From: Sindora glabra
Lineage: Eukaryota > Streptophyta > Magnoliopsida > Fabales > Fabaceae
NCBI GenBank assembly: GCA_020226215.1
Contig: CM035234.1
Coordinates: forward strand, 72,185,135 to 72,249,134
DNA length: 64,000 nucleotides
Direction of reading: 5' to 3'
In this document: piece by piece, positions 42,091-55,140 of the stretch
Layout: each line of letters starts with the position of its first letter
Position numbering within the stretch: the stretch's first letter is position 1
The notes under the pieces: model-generated
The model's database searches: none
What the model was told of the DNA's origin: nothing
Seen by the model: only the letters and a program-made list of their open reading frames with translations
Program-made: the position numbers and the translations under genes

Positions 42091-44069
42091 ATCACTTTCA
42101 GAGCTCTACATTTATGTGAATACTCACCCTTATTTTTCAATTTTGTTATGAGTGTCTACACATTACGATAATATAAATTTAAATAAATTATACAAGTATT
42201 TAATGGCTCTTGAAATGTTAATATTTATTTAATATTAATGTTAAAATTCCAATAGGAATGTGTAATTATATGAAACCATGATTATGGAATTATAAATCAT
42301 TATGATAAAGTAATTATGTAAATTATTTTACAATTTTAATTGTTTAATGGTTTTTCTCACAACCACTTATCATAACTAGCTTGGATATTGTTAATTAATT
42401 CCATTAGCCAAATTAACTAACCGACTCTATTGACTATAACATAACTAGCATAATTCTTTTATTGCATATCTAATGCACCATGTAGATTAAAGTAAACAAA
42501 CACAATTCCTATTATGCATAGACCACTTAGGAAATACATTTTCTTATATTTATACAAACCTGTAATCTGGACATGCTACAACCTGTATTAAGCATAACTT
42601 AATCATCTTACAATAATATCAACTAAGCCTATTTCATAACCAATACCACTATTTCTAATTGTCAAAACTCTTCAGTTAAAATGCTTTGGATTTCCTTAAA
42701 AATTTCTTAATCTAAAGCTTCAACTTTTACTTGATAGTGTTGTAATCATATATGGATTTCAAAGCTCCTGTCATTCATTCCTTCCTTCTTTCTATTAACT
42801 AATTATGAAAGTAAGCCATAAGCATATATTTTACCAATTATATTTATTTAAAAATATTTATCTTACATTCTAATAATTCTATTCCAACAAATTTGAATCA
42901 CAAATTTTTAATATTTCTACATTTCTATCAAAGAAATTTTACTTAATTAATTTAGGGATTTTTTGAATCATTCTTAATTAGGAAAAAATATTAAAGTTAT
43001 ATATTTTAAGACTCACTAGTAAAAAAGGTTGCTGACTGTAGTAGTGGTGCCAAAAAAGGAAGGGGTACCAGAAATCATGTAGGTTTGACGTTTATGCAGC
43101 TTTATAACATAGTTATGAGCTATTTCTATTTTTACATTTCTTGCATGTTGTGACCATTAAAAGACCAAATGACCACAGCATAACACATAATGGTTGGAAG
43201 TGATTGAAATGGAATAGGAATTAAATATAGGCAACATAGTTAGAAAGGGTAGAAAGTAGGAATTTAGGAGAAAAGAAAGAAGCAAAGGGCTTAAAAAAAT
43301 ATGATCTGGGTATTAATTTGGTGTTTTTTACACTCCCTAAGCTCATTTTTTAGATTAAATCCCATCTATTCCTTCCTTCATCAGACTTCTCCAATAAGAT
43401 CATGGCCTTTTTTTTTAATTACTGTCCTCTTTAGTTAGCTCACACATTAATTTTTCATCTTCTTGACATTCTCTTAATAATTTAATAAATCTTCAAGGAT
43501 CTAAGTTCTAAAATTCTCAAGAAAACCATTTATCAAAATATACCAAGTTTATTTTAAAATTATACTTGAATCAAATACATAAAACTTCATTGTTGTATTG
43601 AAGAAATATTCATTTTCAAAATTCAATGAATGACATTTTAAGAAATAATTATATTACAGTCAATTCAATTATTTAAAGGTAAATAAATTAAAAAAAATTC
43701 ATTTCAAATTTCAAATAATATAGTTCTCATAAAGATTTCCAAGATTGTAAAAAGACTTTTAACTTAAGTGAAAAACATTTTTTTTGTTAGAATGTTACAA
43801 TTTTGGATGTGATTGGTATTGTGATAAATTCTTGATAAGAAGATGAAATTGTATGTGAATGAAATTAAGTTTTCATATAGAAATGGGGTGATGAAATAAG
43901 AAAATATGAATTAGTATTGAATTTTAAGAAATAGTTTGTATGGGGATAAGGCAAATTTTAGAGGAACACAAATGGAATTTATAGGAGGGTAATGTAGATC
44001 TTAAAGGAACAAAGATAGAGTTTGTAGACGGGAAGATAAGGATAACCCATAAGGCACAATATGTTTTAA

Positions 44070-44746
44070 TTTTTTTACACCTACCCATGGTATCCCATGT
44101 TATTTATTGATAAATATGTGCAAATAAAAATATTATTAAATATGGTAAAATTTGTTTGAGAAAATATTATGATTATGTATGTATTTTATTAAGTAAATTA
44201 TTTAATTATTGAGTTAACAACTCAATATTTTAATATTTTCCTTTTTTTACAAATATAACTATAGGGGTTGCTTCATTTCTACCAGTAGCTCAAGAGCAAA
44301 ATTCTCCTTAAAGTCAAATATAATGCAATCATAATCTTTGTGAGGGTATATAATTAGTAATATGTTAGGCTTTGTTCATATTTTGAATTTTCTACAGTAG
44401 AACATTATTTTTTTTTTGCACCATGGTATCCCAAGCTATTTATTGATAAATATATGTGAATGAGATTATTATTGAATATGGTAAAATTTGTTTAAAAAAA
44501 GATTATGATAATTTATGCATTTTATTAAGTATATTATTTTCTTACTATGTCAATGACTTGTTATTTTAGTGTTTTCCTTTTCTACAAATATAATTGTAGG
44601 AGCTCCTCCACCCCTACAAACAGTTCAAAAGTAAAATTCTCTTTAAAGTCAAACATAGTGTAACTATAATCTTTGTCAGGGTATATAGTTAAAAATGTGT
44701 TAGGCCTTGTTCATATTTAGAATTTTACATAGTAGAACTTTATTGT
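44070..44746. repeat. Tandem duplication, about 340 bp x 2
   Basis: 'ccatggtatccca' begins the repeated part at 44095 and 44423. 'gtcaaa.ata..g.aa..ataatctttgt' and 'tgttaggc.ttgttcatat' recur in the same order. Diverged and noncoding. Confidence 0.85.
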
Positions 44747-45104
44747 AAATATTTTGGATTTATTTATAAAATATGTTATTTCCAAAGTCCATGTGATGAT
44801 ACCAAATTTAAGGTTAGTTTAGGTTGGTAGAAATTGGGATATAAGTTTCACACTAGTCATAGTTAAGTGGGTCATGACAACACAACTATAAATTAGCTAA
44901 TTGACATTGGGCATTCAAAGGAATACACATTAGAAATTGATCAAAGTTTAATCGAGAATTATTATATATGCATTTTTAACATTGATTTTGAATTTGTTAT
45001 AAAATTTAACAATTACATTGGTTTTTATTGAAAACAAACAATGTCATTTAATTCCATATCGTTGTGGCAAATACTATTAAATAGAGCTTGTTTTCAAATA
45101 AGCA

Positions 45105-45990
45105 GCATAAAATTTTCATAATATCACATCAGTTTATTCTGATAATTGACATAGTTTATCCCTCCTAAGAAATTCCACCCTATCCCTTTATTTTTACTCC
45201 TTTATCCTAAATTATAACCTTATAAACCTCTTCATTGCACCCTCATTGTCCCTATTTCCTTGTATTCCTAATCATAAATAAAATTTAGCATCTTCTATGA
45301 CTCTATAGAATCTTAATCTTAATGGATTTAAAGATTGAATTAAATAACAAAAGATTAAATAAGATGAAAGATTATATATAATATCTCAATTAGAGATGTG
45401 TACTTTACTAAATCTATTTTGATACCCTTTGCTTAATACGTGATGCATGGATTCTCTAGAAAAGCCTATTGAATATAATGCATATAGATGCAATATGCAT
45501 TTATGAAAAATTAGCACATGATATTACATATTTTCATATGAATAAATAGTAGATAATATCATATTGGTTTATTTTAATAACTGACATAGTCTATCCCCCT
45601 TAGACACTCCAACCTATCCTTTTATTTTTACTCCTTTATCCTAAACAATAACCTTATACCCTTATTCCTTGCTCCCTCATTGTCCTTATTTCCTTGTATT
45701 TCTAATCATAAATAGAGACTAACATATTTTATAACTCTACAAAATATTAAATTTAATGGATTTAAAGAATAAATTAAATAACAAAAGATTAAACACAATG
45801 AAAAGTTATATACAATATCTTAATTAGAGATGTGTGTGCTTTGCTAAATCTGTTTTGGTACCCCTTGTTTAAATTTGTGACATGTGGATTCCCTAAAAAT
45901 GCCTTTTGAATATAATGCATACAGATGCAATATACATTTATGAAAAATTAGTATATGATATTACATATTTTCATATGAATAAATAATAGA
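45105..45990. repeat. Tandem duplication, about 435 bp x 2
   Basis: The first copy starts near 45119 ('ataatatcacatcagtttat') and the second near 45554 ('ataatatcatattggtttat'). Both contain 'tttatttttactcctttatc', 'tttccttgtatt.ctaatca' and 'tgcatttatgaaaaattag' or a close variant. Diverged and noncoding. Confidence 0.85.
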
Positions 45991-46786
45991 TAATACCATA
46001 GAATGCCAAAGAAGATGAAAGAGATCAAATCTTTTATCTATACAAATCTATAATAACTGCATCAAAATGATAGCTAGTGAATAAATATAGTCGATTATGA
46101 AAAATAAAACTTAAATTGCAAGAACAAATACAAAAACTTAAAAAATCATTACTTTTATAGTTTATGTTTTTTTAAGAGTGCATGTCCATATATATTTAAT
46201 GACATGCTAATAAAGCTTCATTCTTGAAAAGTAATTAATGAGAAAAAAAACAAAAATGAAAAGAAGAATTTTAAAGTTAGAAAGAGAATATACCTCGTTA
46301 AATAGAGAATTTTAATGCTAGAAGAGTTTCATAATGAACTTTGCAAGTAGCATCATACTTTAGTCTTTTCATTTTCAAATTGCACCATAATTTAACCATT
46401 TCATTTTCAATTCATGCTCGGAGTCTAAAGTTTCTACATTGGTTAGTACAAACAATTAATATCTAAGTTTATATTAGATGTCAATTAAGTAAAAAATATT
46501 ATCATTTTAAATATAATAATATCATCCCATTAAATAATATTTAATATCAATTGCTAAAGAAGAATCAATGTCATAATATTAAAAAGAAAAATATTTCCTT
46601 TGATTCTGTAACTTTTTCCACATCTATTATGGAATAATCATAGAACTTTTCCAAAATCATTCTAGAATAGCAAGATACACATCATATACATTAGACTAAT
46701 AGCAAATAACAATTTACATATACATTATAATTACATATCAAACCAAAATTCAAAACAAAATTTATATATATCACATACAAACAAAC

Positions 46787-46790
<4 letters not shown>

Positions 46791-46827
<37 letters not shown>
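46791..46827. repeat. (AT)n microsatellite
   Basis: About 18 AT units. Confidence 0.97.
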
Positions 46828-46829
<2 letters not shown>

Positions 46830-47255
46830 AGAAAAAAATTTATAAATTAAGTTTAAATCTTATAAGAACATTGACATCATTTTATAAATTAGCCTATTCT
46901 ATTTTTAACTAAACTTTCTGTAATTGAAATTGATAGTATAAAAATTCTTTTTTATATTACAATATTTTTCTTATACAACTAAACAGATATAAACAACAAC
47001 ATATTGAATGTAAATAGAACATACAAGAAAAGAGACAATCTAATACAAAAATTAATTCTGTCATTTTATTCATTTCCATATTAGTACATGAACATATGTA
47101 ATGAAAAAAATTATTATTTACAATGTATAACAAACTTTTTATTTACAATAAACATACATAGTATTCCTATATAAATTATAAAGAAAAGTGATTATCCTTT
47201 ACTTATAATTTCTTCATATTGCTTGATAGCTTTTAAGAAAGAACTAGAATTTCTC

Positions 47256-47258
47256 TTA
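47256..47258. repeat. TTA target-site duplication, left
   Basis: Directly abuts the left inverted repeat. The matching TTA is at 52491-52493. Three-bp TTA/TAA duplications are the hallmark of PIF/Harbinger insertion. Confidence 0.85.
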
Positions 47259-48303
47259 GGCTTTGTTTGGTTGCAAGAGAAAAGAGGAGAAAAGAAAATG
47301 GAAGAGAAAAGAAAATGGAGGAGAAGTTATTTTCTTCAGGGTTGTTTGGTTGTAAGAGAAAACAGAGGAGAAAAGAAAATGCAGGAGAAATTTTGATAGA
47401 GGAGAAAATAAAAGAGAAATAAAATGGATAATATTAATTACTTTTATTTGAATGGATATAAAATTAATACAAGAACATTTATTATACCAAAATAATATTA
47501 AAATTTTAAAAAATAAATTATTTATAAATAGAATAATTTTAATTAAAATAATTTATTAATTAAACTTAAAATAAATAATTAATTATAATTCCAAGCGATC
47601 ATATTTTTTCATCACTTTTTACAAATTTACTTACTAAAAAATTAAGAAGACGTGCACATTGTAAAAATTGAATAATCTCATTGTCACGTGAAATAGAAAG
47701 ACATTAACTTTATCCTCCTTTTACTAAATGTTATCAATTCAAAATAAGATGCATTATAAAATGTCTTAATCTAATAGTCATCATCAACTATGCGTGTTCA
47801 TGGGGAAAATATACAGAACCCTTCTAATAATCAACAACATATTAACAATCAAGATATTAGCTTTAATCTAATAACTCTTACACTAAACATATTAGAAAAT
47901 CTCCATGGATGCACTAGTGGGGAACATACATGATCCAATAAAATTGTGCGTGTTCATAGGACTAGTTAAAGAAGTCTTACATGATCCATACAAGCATGGG
48001 AACATATACTACAATAATCCAACATAAACAAATAACTCCATATTATACAATACACATTTCTCAAACATACGGTTTGTGTCAATCCACAACATTACAAACA
48101 ATGTAGTCTTCCACAGCACTTGAAGCATCTAGGTTCTTGTAGTGATCTACATCTCAACAAATTAACATAATGTTAGTTTAGACAATAATTATGTATAAAT
48201 ATGTCATTATAGTTACAGACAACTAGTGATGGTTATAAAACAAGAATGCTTCCTATTAGTGACATACAAACCTGGAAAAAAATACAACACATCTGAGGAG
48301 TGC

Positions 48304-49394
48304 TTAGAAGATTCCTGCATCCTTCATAAGCTGGTAGAGAAGATTCCAGCGCTTCTCTTGTGGAACGCCAAAGAACTTTTGCTTGGCGTTCTCATTATCA
48401 CACAAGAAATTATAGCATTGGAGTCGGAGCTCTGGCATCACTCCTATGTGTTCTAGCTCACTCCACACCTCTACAGGACTATAATGTTGAGGTCCCCTTC
48501 TTTGAATCATTACAATACCTTCTCTAGCTATCTCAATCTGTGTTTTAGCTAGTGCAACCCCTTCCCGCATCACCTCAGTTAAATTGTCAAGTCCTAACTG
48601 CATTTTTTCATATCCACTCTCCACCAAATCAATCATAGGAGCTTTCCTTTTAGTTCCTTTAGAAGATGTAATTCCCTGTGATTGATTTCCTTGGGATGGA
48701 GTTAAACCACCATAAACAGGACTATAGGTGTCCTGTGCACCTGCAGAGTTGTGACCTTCATTTCCCCAATGGATGTCAGAATCATCCATACCATCAAAAC
48801 CGTCATTAAGGTCAATGTTCTCCTTCTCCCATCGTTGCACCTTGTCTCTTGCACTCTCAGCTCTTGCTCCTGATGCCCTGTCCTTTCCAAATAAATCTGT
48901 TAGCTTATCATAGTTATAAATTGGAGTTCTTTTCCACTTTTGTACTTCCGGCTTATCCTGTGTATGGAACAATAGTCAGTAATAATAGTCATAATGAGTG
49001 ATAAAAGAAAATTATAAAATATTGTATCATATTCTTATGTAATTACCTTAATAATTTCTTCCCAGACTTCTGGTTCGGCCTCAAACATGTATGTCACTGG
49101 ATTCCAACCAACCCCACTCCAGTTATGGAATAAATCATAACATTCGTGAAAAATTGACTTCGATGTTCTCAACCTATTTTTAATATGTTGCTTCTGGAGT
49201 GATGGTCCTACCACTGCTTGCATAGTCTTCACTACGGTGGCATATGCAAAAGACATAAATGTCCTATCAGGCCTATTCCCCTTAAGGGCTTCCTCTAACA
49301 AGGCATCCAAAAGCGTGGTATCCATGTCATGTGTCCAGCGTAAGTTATCCTTGGAGGAACCTTGTCCTTTTTCTGATCTTCGACTCTTAGACAT
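48304..49394 (-). CDS. Harbinger Myb/SANT-like DNA-binding protein, intact
   Basis: Exons at 49394-49047 and 48957-48304, with an 89-bp GT-AG intron in phase 0, give 333 residues. In this transposon class the second ORF supplies a DNA-binding partner that brings the transposase to the termini and into the nucleus. The N-terminal Myb/SANT-like (trihelix-type) domain spans about residues 18-110. Landmarks are 'LRWTHDMDTTLLDALLEEAL', 'NRLRTSKSIFHECYDLF' and 'AEPEVWEEIIK', and the block continues over the splice as 'KWKRTPIYNYDKLTDLFGKD'. A Gly/Ser/Gln linker and a basic 'KGTKRK' patch follow. The C-terminus (about 240-333) is helical. No stop or frameshift was found, unlike its transposase partner upstream. 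Similar proteins have been domesticated by plants, but here it sits inside a complete element. Confidence 0.9.
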
Positions 49395-49632
49395 GGATGC
49401 ACCTACACTTTACCAAATAAATCTAGATCAGTTCATAGACTTCAACATAACCTTGTCCTTTTTGAGAAAATGGGTAATACAAACAAAACATGCATATTTC
49501 ATTTCTACAAAGCACATATAAAAATCATTGCATTCCAAATACTATCCAGGGAACAAAATGTGCAATAAATTACTTGAAAACACCAAAGTGTTTGTAATTA
49601 CAACAGCATACATAAATTACTTGGCAGACACA

Positions 49633-51103
49633 TCAAACTTGTCCTAAACTCTCTTGGTAATCATTCCACATTTGAGTAGCTATATTATCCCTAAGAACTA
49701 GTCCTTGTCTGTAATCCCCCTCTGAAGTTCGTGCTTCGTGATCTCCAGGATCATCCCCCACACCTTGAAGTATCTCATGATCCACTTCATCTATCAAATG
49801 CTCATCATGATCAATATCCAACAAAAAATTGTGTAATATACTACATGCAACCATAATGTCGGACATGGTTTCAAAGGAATAATAGGGCTCCGTGCCACTT
49901 GCTATGATAGGAAATCTTTTTTTCACTACACCAAATGCTCTTTCAATAACCGTTCTTAGTGAAGCGTGCCGGTGGTTGAAGATTTCCTTTGCATTCTGCG
50001 GACCACGCACTGAGTACTCCTTTAAGTGGTAGCGCACACCCCTATATGGTGTCAGCACACCACTTTTCAAGGGATATCCTGCATCTCCCAAGTAATATTT
50101 ACCTGACATACAAAAAACTTACATTAATACATGCTATAAAACTCTCTTACTGGAAAATATATAAGTGACAGATCTCTATCACTGAATATGATGCTTAATA
50201 AAACCATGTTTACTAACCTCTAAGTATCTTAAGTCTGTCTCCCTGCTTAGTTAAGGCATGCTTTAAGATCCTAGAGTTTGATGCAGTTCCTTCCCAGCCA
50301 GCTAGTATATAAGTAAACTTCATATCAAATGTGCAAGCAGCTAAGACATTCTGGGTCGGGAAGTCCTTCCGTCCTCGAAAACGAGGGGCATCTCTACTTG
50401 AAACTTTTACACGCATATGTGTTCCGTCTATAGCTCCAACACAGTCCTGTAATTCAATTAACATAATAATTATCATGTGATGATCCAACGACACACAAAC
50501 AATTAATATATACATAATAACTAGATCTACTTCTCATACTATCTTACCCTGAAGTAAGGAAAGAATCTCTGGCTGTTAAGTATTTGTGGTGCAACCTCTA
50601 AACCTGAAGGTTGAACCAGGTACTCATTCTCCAATGATATAACAGCTCGTAGAATACTGTGAAATTGTCTCCCTTGATCGATGGAAGAAGAATGATACAA
50701 TTCTATTCTTGACATTGTGTGATAAAATGTGCAAAAATCTCGCCAATTGCTCCTCTACTGTAGCATGTATAGAATCCCTACCCCTACCAGTTCCTCTCAG
50801 TTTCTCGGACAACAGGAGGAAAGCATGAGGACTCATTCTTATAACATCACGACACTTATCAGTAGTTAACAGATTACGCATTAACTGTTCTCTCATTTGA
50901 TCTCTCTCACTATTCAATGCATAATTAGGTGCACTAATGAGTGTTGCTTGCATAGTTAACAAATGCATGGTATGGACAATAATACATGCAAGTTGCACAG
51001 CACACATTCACCATCGCATTTGCCACTCTTCTATTGCCTCAAAGTTAATCAATTGTTTCAATTTCATAAGCTCATCAAATACATTATCATCTTGACCTTC
51101 CAT
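49633..51103 (-). pseudogene. Harbinger (HARBI1/ALP1-type) transposase, broken
   Basis: Three exons: 51103-50548, 50446-50218 and 50102-49633, with GT-AG introns of 101 and 115 bp. The first ATG gives 'MEGQDDNVFDELMKLKQ'. Family landmarks follow: 'CRDVIRMSPHAFLLLSEKLR', 'HNVKNRIVSFFFHRSRETIS', 'DCVGAIDGTHMRV', 'LAGWEGTASNSRIL', 'YYLGDAGYPL', 'TVIERAFGVVKKRFPII' and 'ACSILHNFLLDID'. Three defects exist. A TGA at 51010-51008 replaces what is probably a CGA codon after residue 25. A loss of about 11 bp near 50656 shifts the frame after 'RETISQY'. The middle catalytic Asp of the DDE triad is Asn (AAC, 50278-50276). The first Asp (50428-50426) and the Glu (49944-49942) remain. This copy cannot mobilise itself. 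Confidence 0.9.
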
Positions 51104-51899
51104 TACTACACCTGTGATGAGAGTATAATAGTCAATTCAGATAAAGGAGAAACTAAACTAAGATTCACTCATGCTCAAACAATATTACAAATATAGGATT
51201 GCAATGCTTCTCCTGTTATTGAACAACACAGAGTTGTGGTGTGATATTGCACCAATGAAACAAATATTAATTGATTCAAGGAAAATAAAATATAGTCCAA
51301 CATAATGCACATTATATGAGCTCAAATTACCTACAACTACTGAAGGATGTAAAATCGCTAGTGGTAATGTAACCTGCAACAGTAGAAGATAAATCCAAAC
51401 GTAAGTCCCCAATTATTGAACCTACACACTTACTAATATTTTTGGAACTAAACAGCTCATTAACATCAATTTTTAGATTGTACAGGACCATATTTATATG
51501 TATGACAATTAATAATATCAAAATGTAAATTAATAAGAACGATATTGCACCATTAACTATCCTCATTAGTACTAAACATTGTATCCCTTAATCAAAATAA
51601 TTCAAGGAATTAGGGTAATTTTTTCATTGAAATAAACAATACCCTTATATAACAAACTTCATCTTCTAACTTTCAAACAATTTACATATATTTTGTTCAA
51701 ATGCATCAGATAATCCATAACTGGTTCCTTACCATTTTTTTTCTCATACATTTTTTTTTCCAAATAGAAAACCCCACTTTTCAAATTTACATATTTTTAT
51801 CATAATCATCCAAATTTAAGTAACATAAAGATAATCCAATAATTAATACAGAATACAAATATTTTTATTCCTAAAAAAATATTTCTTAATTATGTAAAA
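51104..51899. other. Transposon leader, no coding region
   Basis: Lies between the transposase start and the GC-rich end of the element. Probably 5' untranslated sequence and intron: an acceptor-like 'catcacag' precedes the first ATG by about 10 bp. The short frames here are not supported. Confidence 0.5.
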
Positions 51900-52330
51900 A
51901 AAAACAGGGGAAACCGGGTCTGTTTGACCCGGTCAAATTGGGTCGGGTTAGATGACCCAGTTTGGGCTGTCCAGCAGCCAGACCCAACTGCCTCTACAGT
52001 TTCCGGCCACCTGAGCTGCAGATCGGCCGTCCAACACCTCCCTCGGCCAGCAACCCGTGAAGAAGAAGCAGAAACTTGACCTTCTCCGGCTTCCCGCAAG
52101 TGCAACGAAACCGCGACGGTGATCGTGAAAGGCACGCCGAGAACAAGCTCCAAACAGCGCCGATCTGCAGACCTTCTCCGGCCTCCGCACCTACCTCCGA
52201 TGATGTCACCGGCGAAGACCTCCTCCGCAGTTGGAACGAACACGGCAGCAGCTGGTTCCGTCGCTCCCCACGCAGCAATAGCACTGTTTCCAACTCAAGC
52301 AAGTTTTCTTCCCATTTCTCTCGTTAGATG
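51900..52330 (-). promoter_or_regulatory. GC- and CpG-rich 5' leader of the Harbinger element
   Basis: About 430 bp of markedly higher GC and CpG content than anything else in the window. It lies at the end of the element from which both minus-strand genes would be transcribed. Several frames are open on both strands only because of the composition, and none resembles a known protein. Likely promoter or leader sequence, by inference. Confidence 0.45.
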
Positions 52331-52490
52331 AGGTGAAAAAAAACATGTGGGACCCGCAGTACTGTACAGTTTTTATTTTCTCTTCTACCCCATTTTCTCC
52401 AGCATCCAAACAAGAGAAAACTACTATTTCTCCCCACTTTTCTATCCTAATTTTTTTTCTCCCCCCTTTTCACTCCAACCAAACACAGGG

Positions 52491-52493
52491 TTA
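52491..52493. repeat. TTA target-site duplication, right
   Basis: Matches 47256-47258 on the other side of the PIF/Harbinger element. Confidence 0.85.
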
Positions 52494-52518
52494 ATTCCTT
52501 TGCTCATAGTATTAAATG

Positions 52519-52720
52519 TTAAGAAGGTATTAGAATCATTGAAATTTCCTTCTAGGGACTTGTAACCCCACTTCAATGATGAATATAAATATCCTACAAA
52601 AAATTTGGAAGGATTCTTATCTAAAATCCTTTGAAATGCTTTGCAGATTTATTGTGTTTATCATTGAAGTGTGGGTATAAGCTCCTAGAAGGAACTTTAA
52701 TTAATTCCATAACCTTCTAA
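52519..52720. mobile_element. Foldback MITE next to the Harbinger element
   Basis: The left arm 'taagaaggtattagaatcat...ttccttctagggacttgtaa' is the imperfect reverse complement of the right arm ending 'cataaccttcta', with arms of about 70 bp. A further diverged half-copy of the arm lies at about 52920-53010. Family and target duplication were not determined. Confidence 0.65.
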
Positions 52721-55140
52721 TGGCACTAGTTTTTGAAATCCATCAATAAGAAGGCTTTTAAAATAAAGGATATAGACTGTAGTATTAACATTACCTTAGC
52801 TATTACAAAATCTAGGAATCTCTTAGATTCTTTCGAAGCATTTTTATTAATGCTTCAGCAATGGATACAAGGATACTATAAAGCATTTGGAAGGATTATT
52901 GTCTAAAGTCTTTTTAAATACTTTTGTAGAATTCATGTATTCATGACCAAAGTATAGGTACAAGTCCTTGTAAAAAATTTCAAAAAATCCCTAAACCTAT
53001 CAAATAGCCCTGATAATGTCAAATACTAAGATCCACACCCTTCAACTAAGAGGCTTCCTTTTTTATGGAATGAAAACTATCTTATAAATCATTAATTTGT
53101 TTCAAATAGATAAAAAGAACCTTATTTATAAACCAAAAGTAAATCATTAGACATCAATTATTAATTTAAAATCGATGTTGTAAGTTTGATCATATGTAGA
53201 ATTGTACTGCCTTAAGACATCAATGAAGTACTAAAATAATGTGTAAACTATTGATGAACTATTACGATGATTGAAATGAATTTAGACAACAGTCACTGCA
53301 AAAAAACCAATGTTGTAAATTCTCCTTTCATAAATGTCATTCATTTTTCTTTAATTTTAATTCATTAGATTTCTCATAAGTGTTATTCATTTAGTCATTT
53401 TTAGTCTCATTTATTTAGAATTTTTCATATATGTTATTTATTTACAGTTCTTTAGTTATAGAGGAAATATAACATATTAGATATCAGTTAATCCAAAAAT
53501 TAACATTTTTATGTTTGCCATTTCCTTAATAGAAACCTTTTGACTATCTTCAATTTTTTGTTATGTAAATAACTAATGCTATGAGCATCTTCAATTAACA
53601 CCTAACATTGTGAAATATTTTCATATAAATTTGGCAATATATCTTAGTAGAAATTATGAATATTAAGCGAGAGTTATTTTTGAACTAATTTAACATAAAA
53701 AGTTATATTTGTTTTGATATATCTTCTTTTTATTAATCTATATAATCCAAATTCTAATTATAAGATTTTAATGTAAAAACTACCTATAGATGAGTAAAGG
53801 AAAATAATTTAGCAAATTTAAACAATTTTAGTTGCCACTACTTTATTTATAATGAAAGTACAAATAAATGAGTGAAAAGAAATAATATCTTTAAATTTAT
53901 ACATAATAACTATGCTAAATCATCAATAAACAAAAATTATACATCTACATGAATACCTAAAAACAATAGCAAAACCATCATGTATCAAAATCTTCATAGT
54001 TAATGCAAACTCCAATTTGTTGCTCAAAATTTTCCAATATATATACTTTAGGGATATGAAAGTGGAGTGAAAAATAGAAAATCATATATCAAATTATCAT
54101 TCACTAACTCTTTCATTGCACTTTTATCTTATAGGAAATGAAATAGTATACAATGAAATGAAAGGTAAGGTTCTTCCACTATACACTCTCTTGTGAAAGT
54201 GGAATGAAAGAATAGTAGAAATACTATATATCAAAATCATCATACTAAATGTAACTTCCAATTTATTGCTTATTTTTCTCATGCATACTCTACTTTAGTG
54301 ATAAAAGCGGTCGATCTTTGAATAGATATCGAGAAAATATTAGAGAGCGAGATGTTAGAAACGTTTCATATATAAAAAAAGAGTTAATGCAAAAATTTAT
54401 GGGGAAACAATAGATATCAATTCTTAAATAAAATTAATGTCCTATGTATTTGTTGTTTCTAATGTGACTTTTGAAATACCTTTTAGACATTAGTTCTTAA
54501 ATAAAATTAACATCTTATGCATCTATGGTTTTCAAAGTAACCTTTGAAATGCCTTTTAAATGATAGTTGTTAACTAACATAGACATTTTATGAATCTATG
54601 GTTTTTAATGAGACTTTTGAAATATTTTTTAGATGATGGTTATTAACAAAAACCAATGTCCTATTCATCTTATGTTTTCAATATTACTTTTGAAATGTTT
54701 TTTTATGACAATTATGTGAATATTTGACATCTTAAGTTTCTATACAATGTTTAGATGCCAATTATTTTATTGTCTGTTATTGTAAGTTTTCATTTAATTT
54801 CAAAAATATCATTTCATTAATATAGACATTGATTTTACTTTTTACTAATGTCTATCAATTAATATAGAATTGTAATTTTATAGTAGTATTAACTTCAATA
54901 GAGTATTAGCACTTTATATGTGCATCAAAGATGATGGCACCAAATTTGCTTTATCTTTTTCACAAAGAGTTCTCTTAAAAAAATCACCAAAGGAATATGA
55001 ACAAAATTATTGTTCAAATAAAATCTAAGATTGATAAATTCCAAAATAAATTTGTGCTAAAACTTCTTTAATTAATTTGAATGCAATAATAGAACTAACC
55101 AATACCATCTAGTAAACATAACTCAAACTTAGAAGAACTA
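52721..55140. other. Repeat-like AT-rich DNA, no gene
   Basis: At 54370-54790 a loose 60-100 bp motif recurs ('acttttgaaat..ttttta', 'aatgtcctat'), suggesting degenerate tandem sequence. If the LTR pair belongs to one element, this would be its 5' internal part, but no gag-like coding was recognised. Confidence 0.4.

Larger units (their letters stand above)
40878..44069. other. Repeat-filled DNA, no gene
   Basis: Contains the plus-strand leader-like segment (41190-41640) and a cluster of inverted motifs (41845-42090), both listed separately. The remainder is AT-rich without coding signals. No Copia gag, integrase or reverse transcriptase could be recognised on the minus strand, although the flanking LTR-like pair predicts an old element here. 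Confidence 0.45.
47259..52490 (-). mobile_element. PIF/Harbinger transposon with TTA target duplication
   Basis: 5232 bp. The left terminus is 'ggctttgtttggttg' (47259-47273) and the inverted right terminus is 'ccctgtgtttggttg' (52490-52476), 12 of 15 matching, the typical end of plant PIF/Harbinger elements. TTA flanks both sides (47256-47258 and 52491-52493), the family's 3-bp target duplication. Subterminal DNA on both sides is rich in 'gagaaaagagg' motifs. It carries both expected genes on the minus strand: a transposase (broken) followed by an intact Myb/SANT-like ORF. It is inserted in repeat-rich DNA, inside the interval bounded by the two Copia-like LTRs. Confidence 0.93.

Noticed and set aside
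48226..49521. Plus-strand frames overlapping the Harbinger ORF1.
   Set aside because: They are antisense to the well-supported Myb/SANT coding sequence.
51890..52409. Several overlapping frames on both strands in the GC-rich block.
   Set aside because: They are open because of GC content. They have no domain and no agreement between frames, and they lie in the transposon leader.
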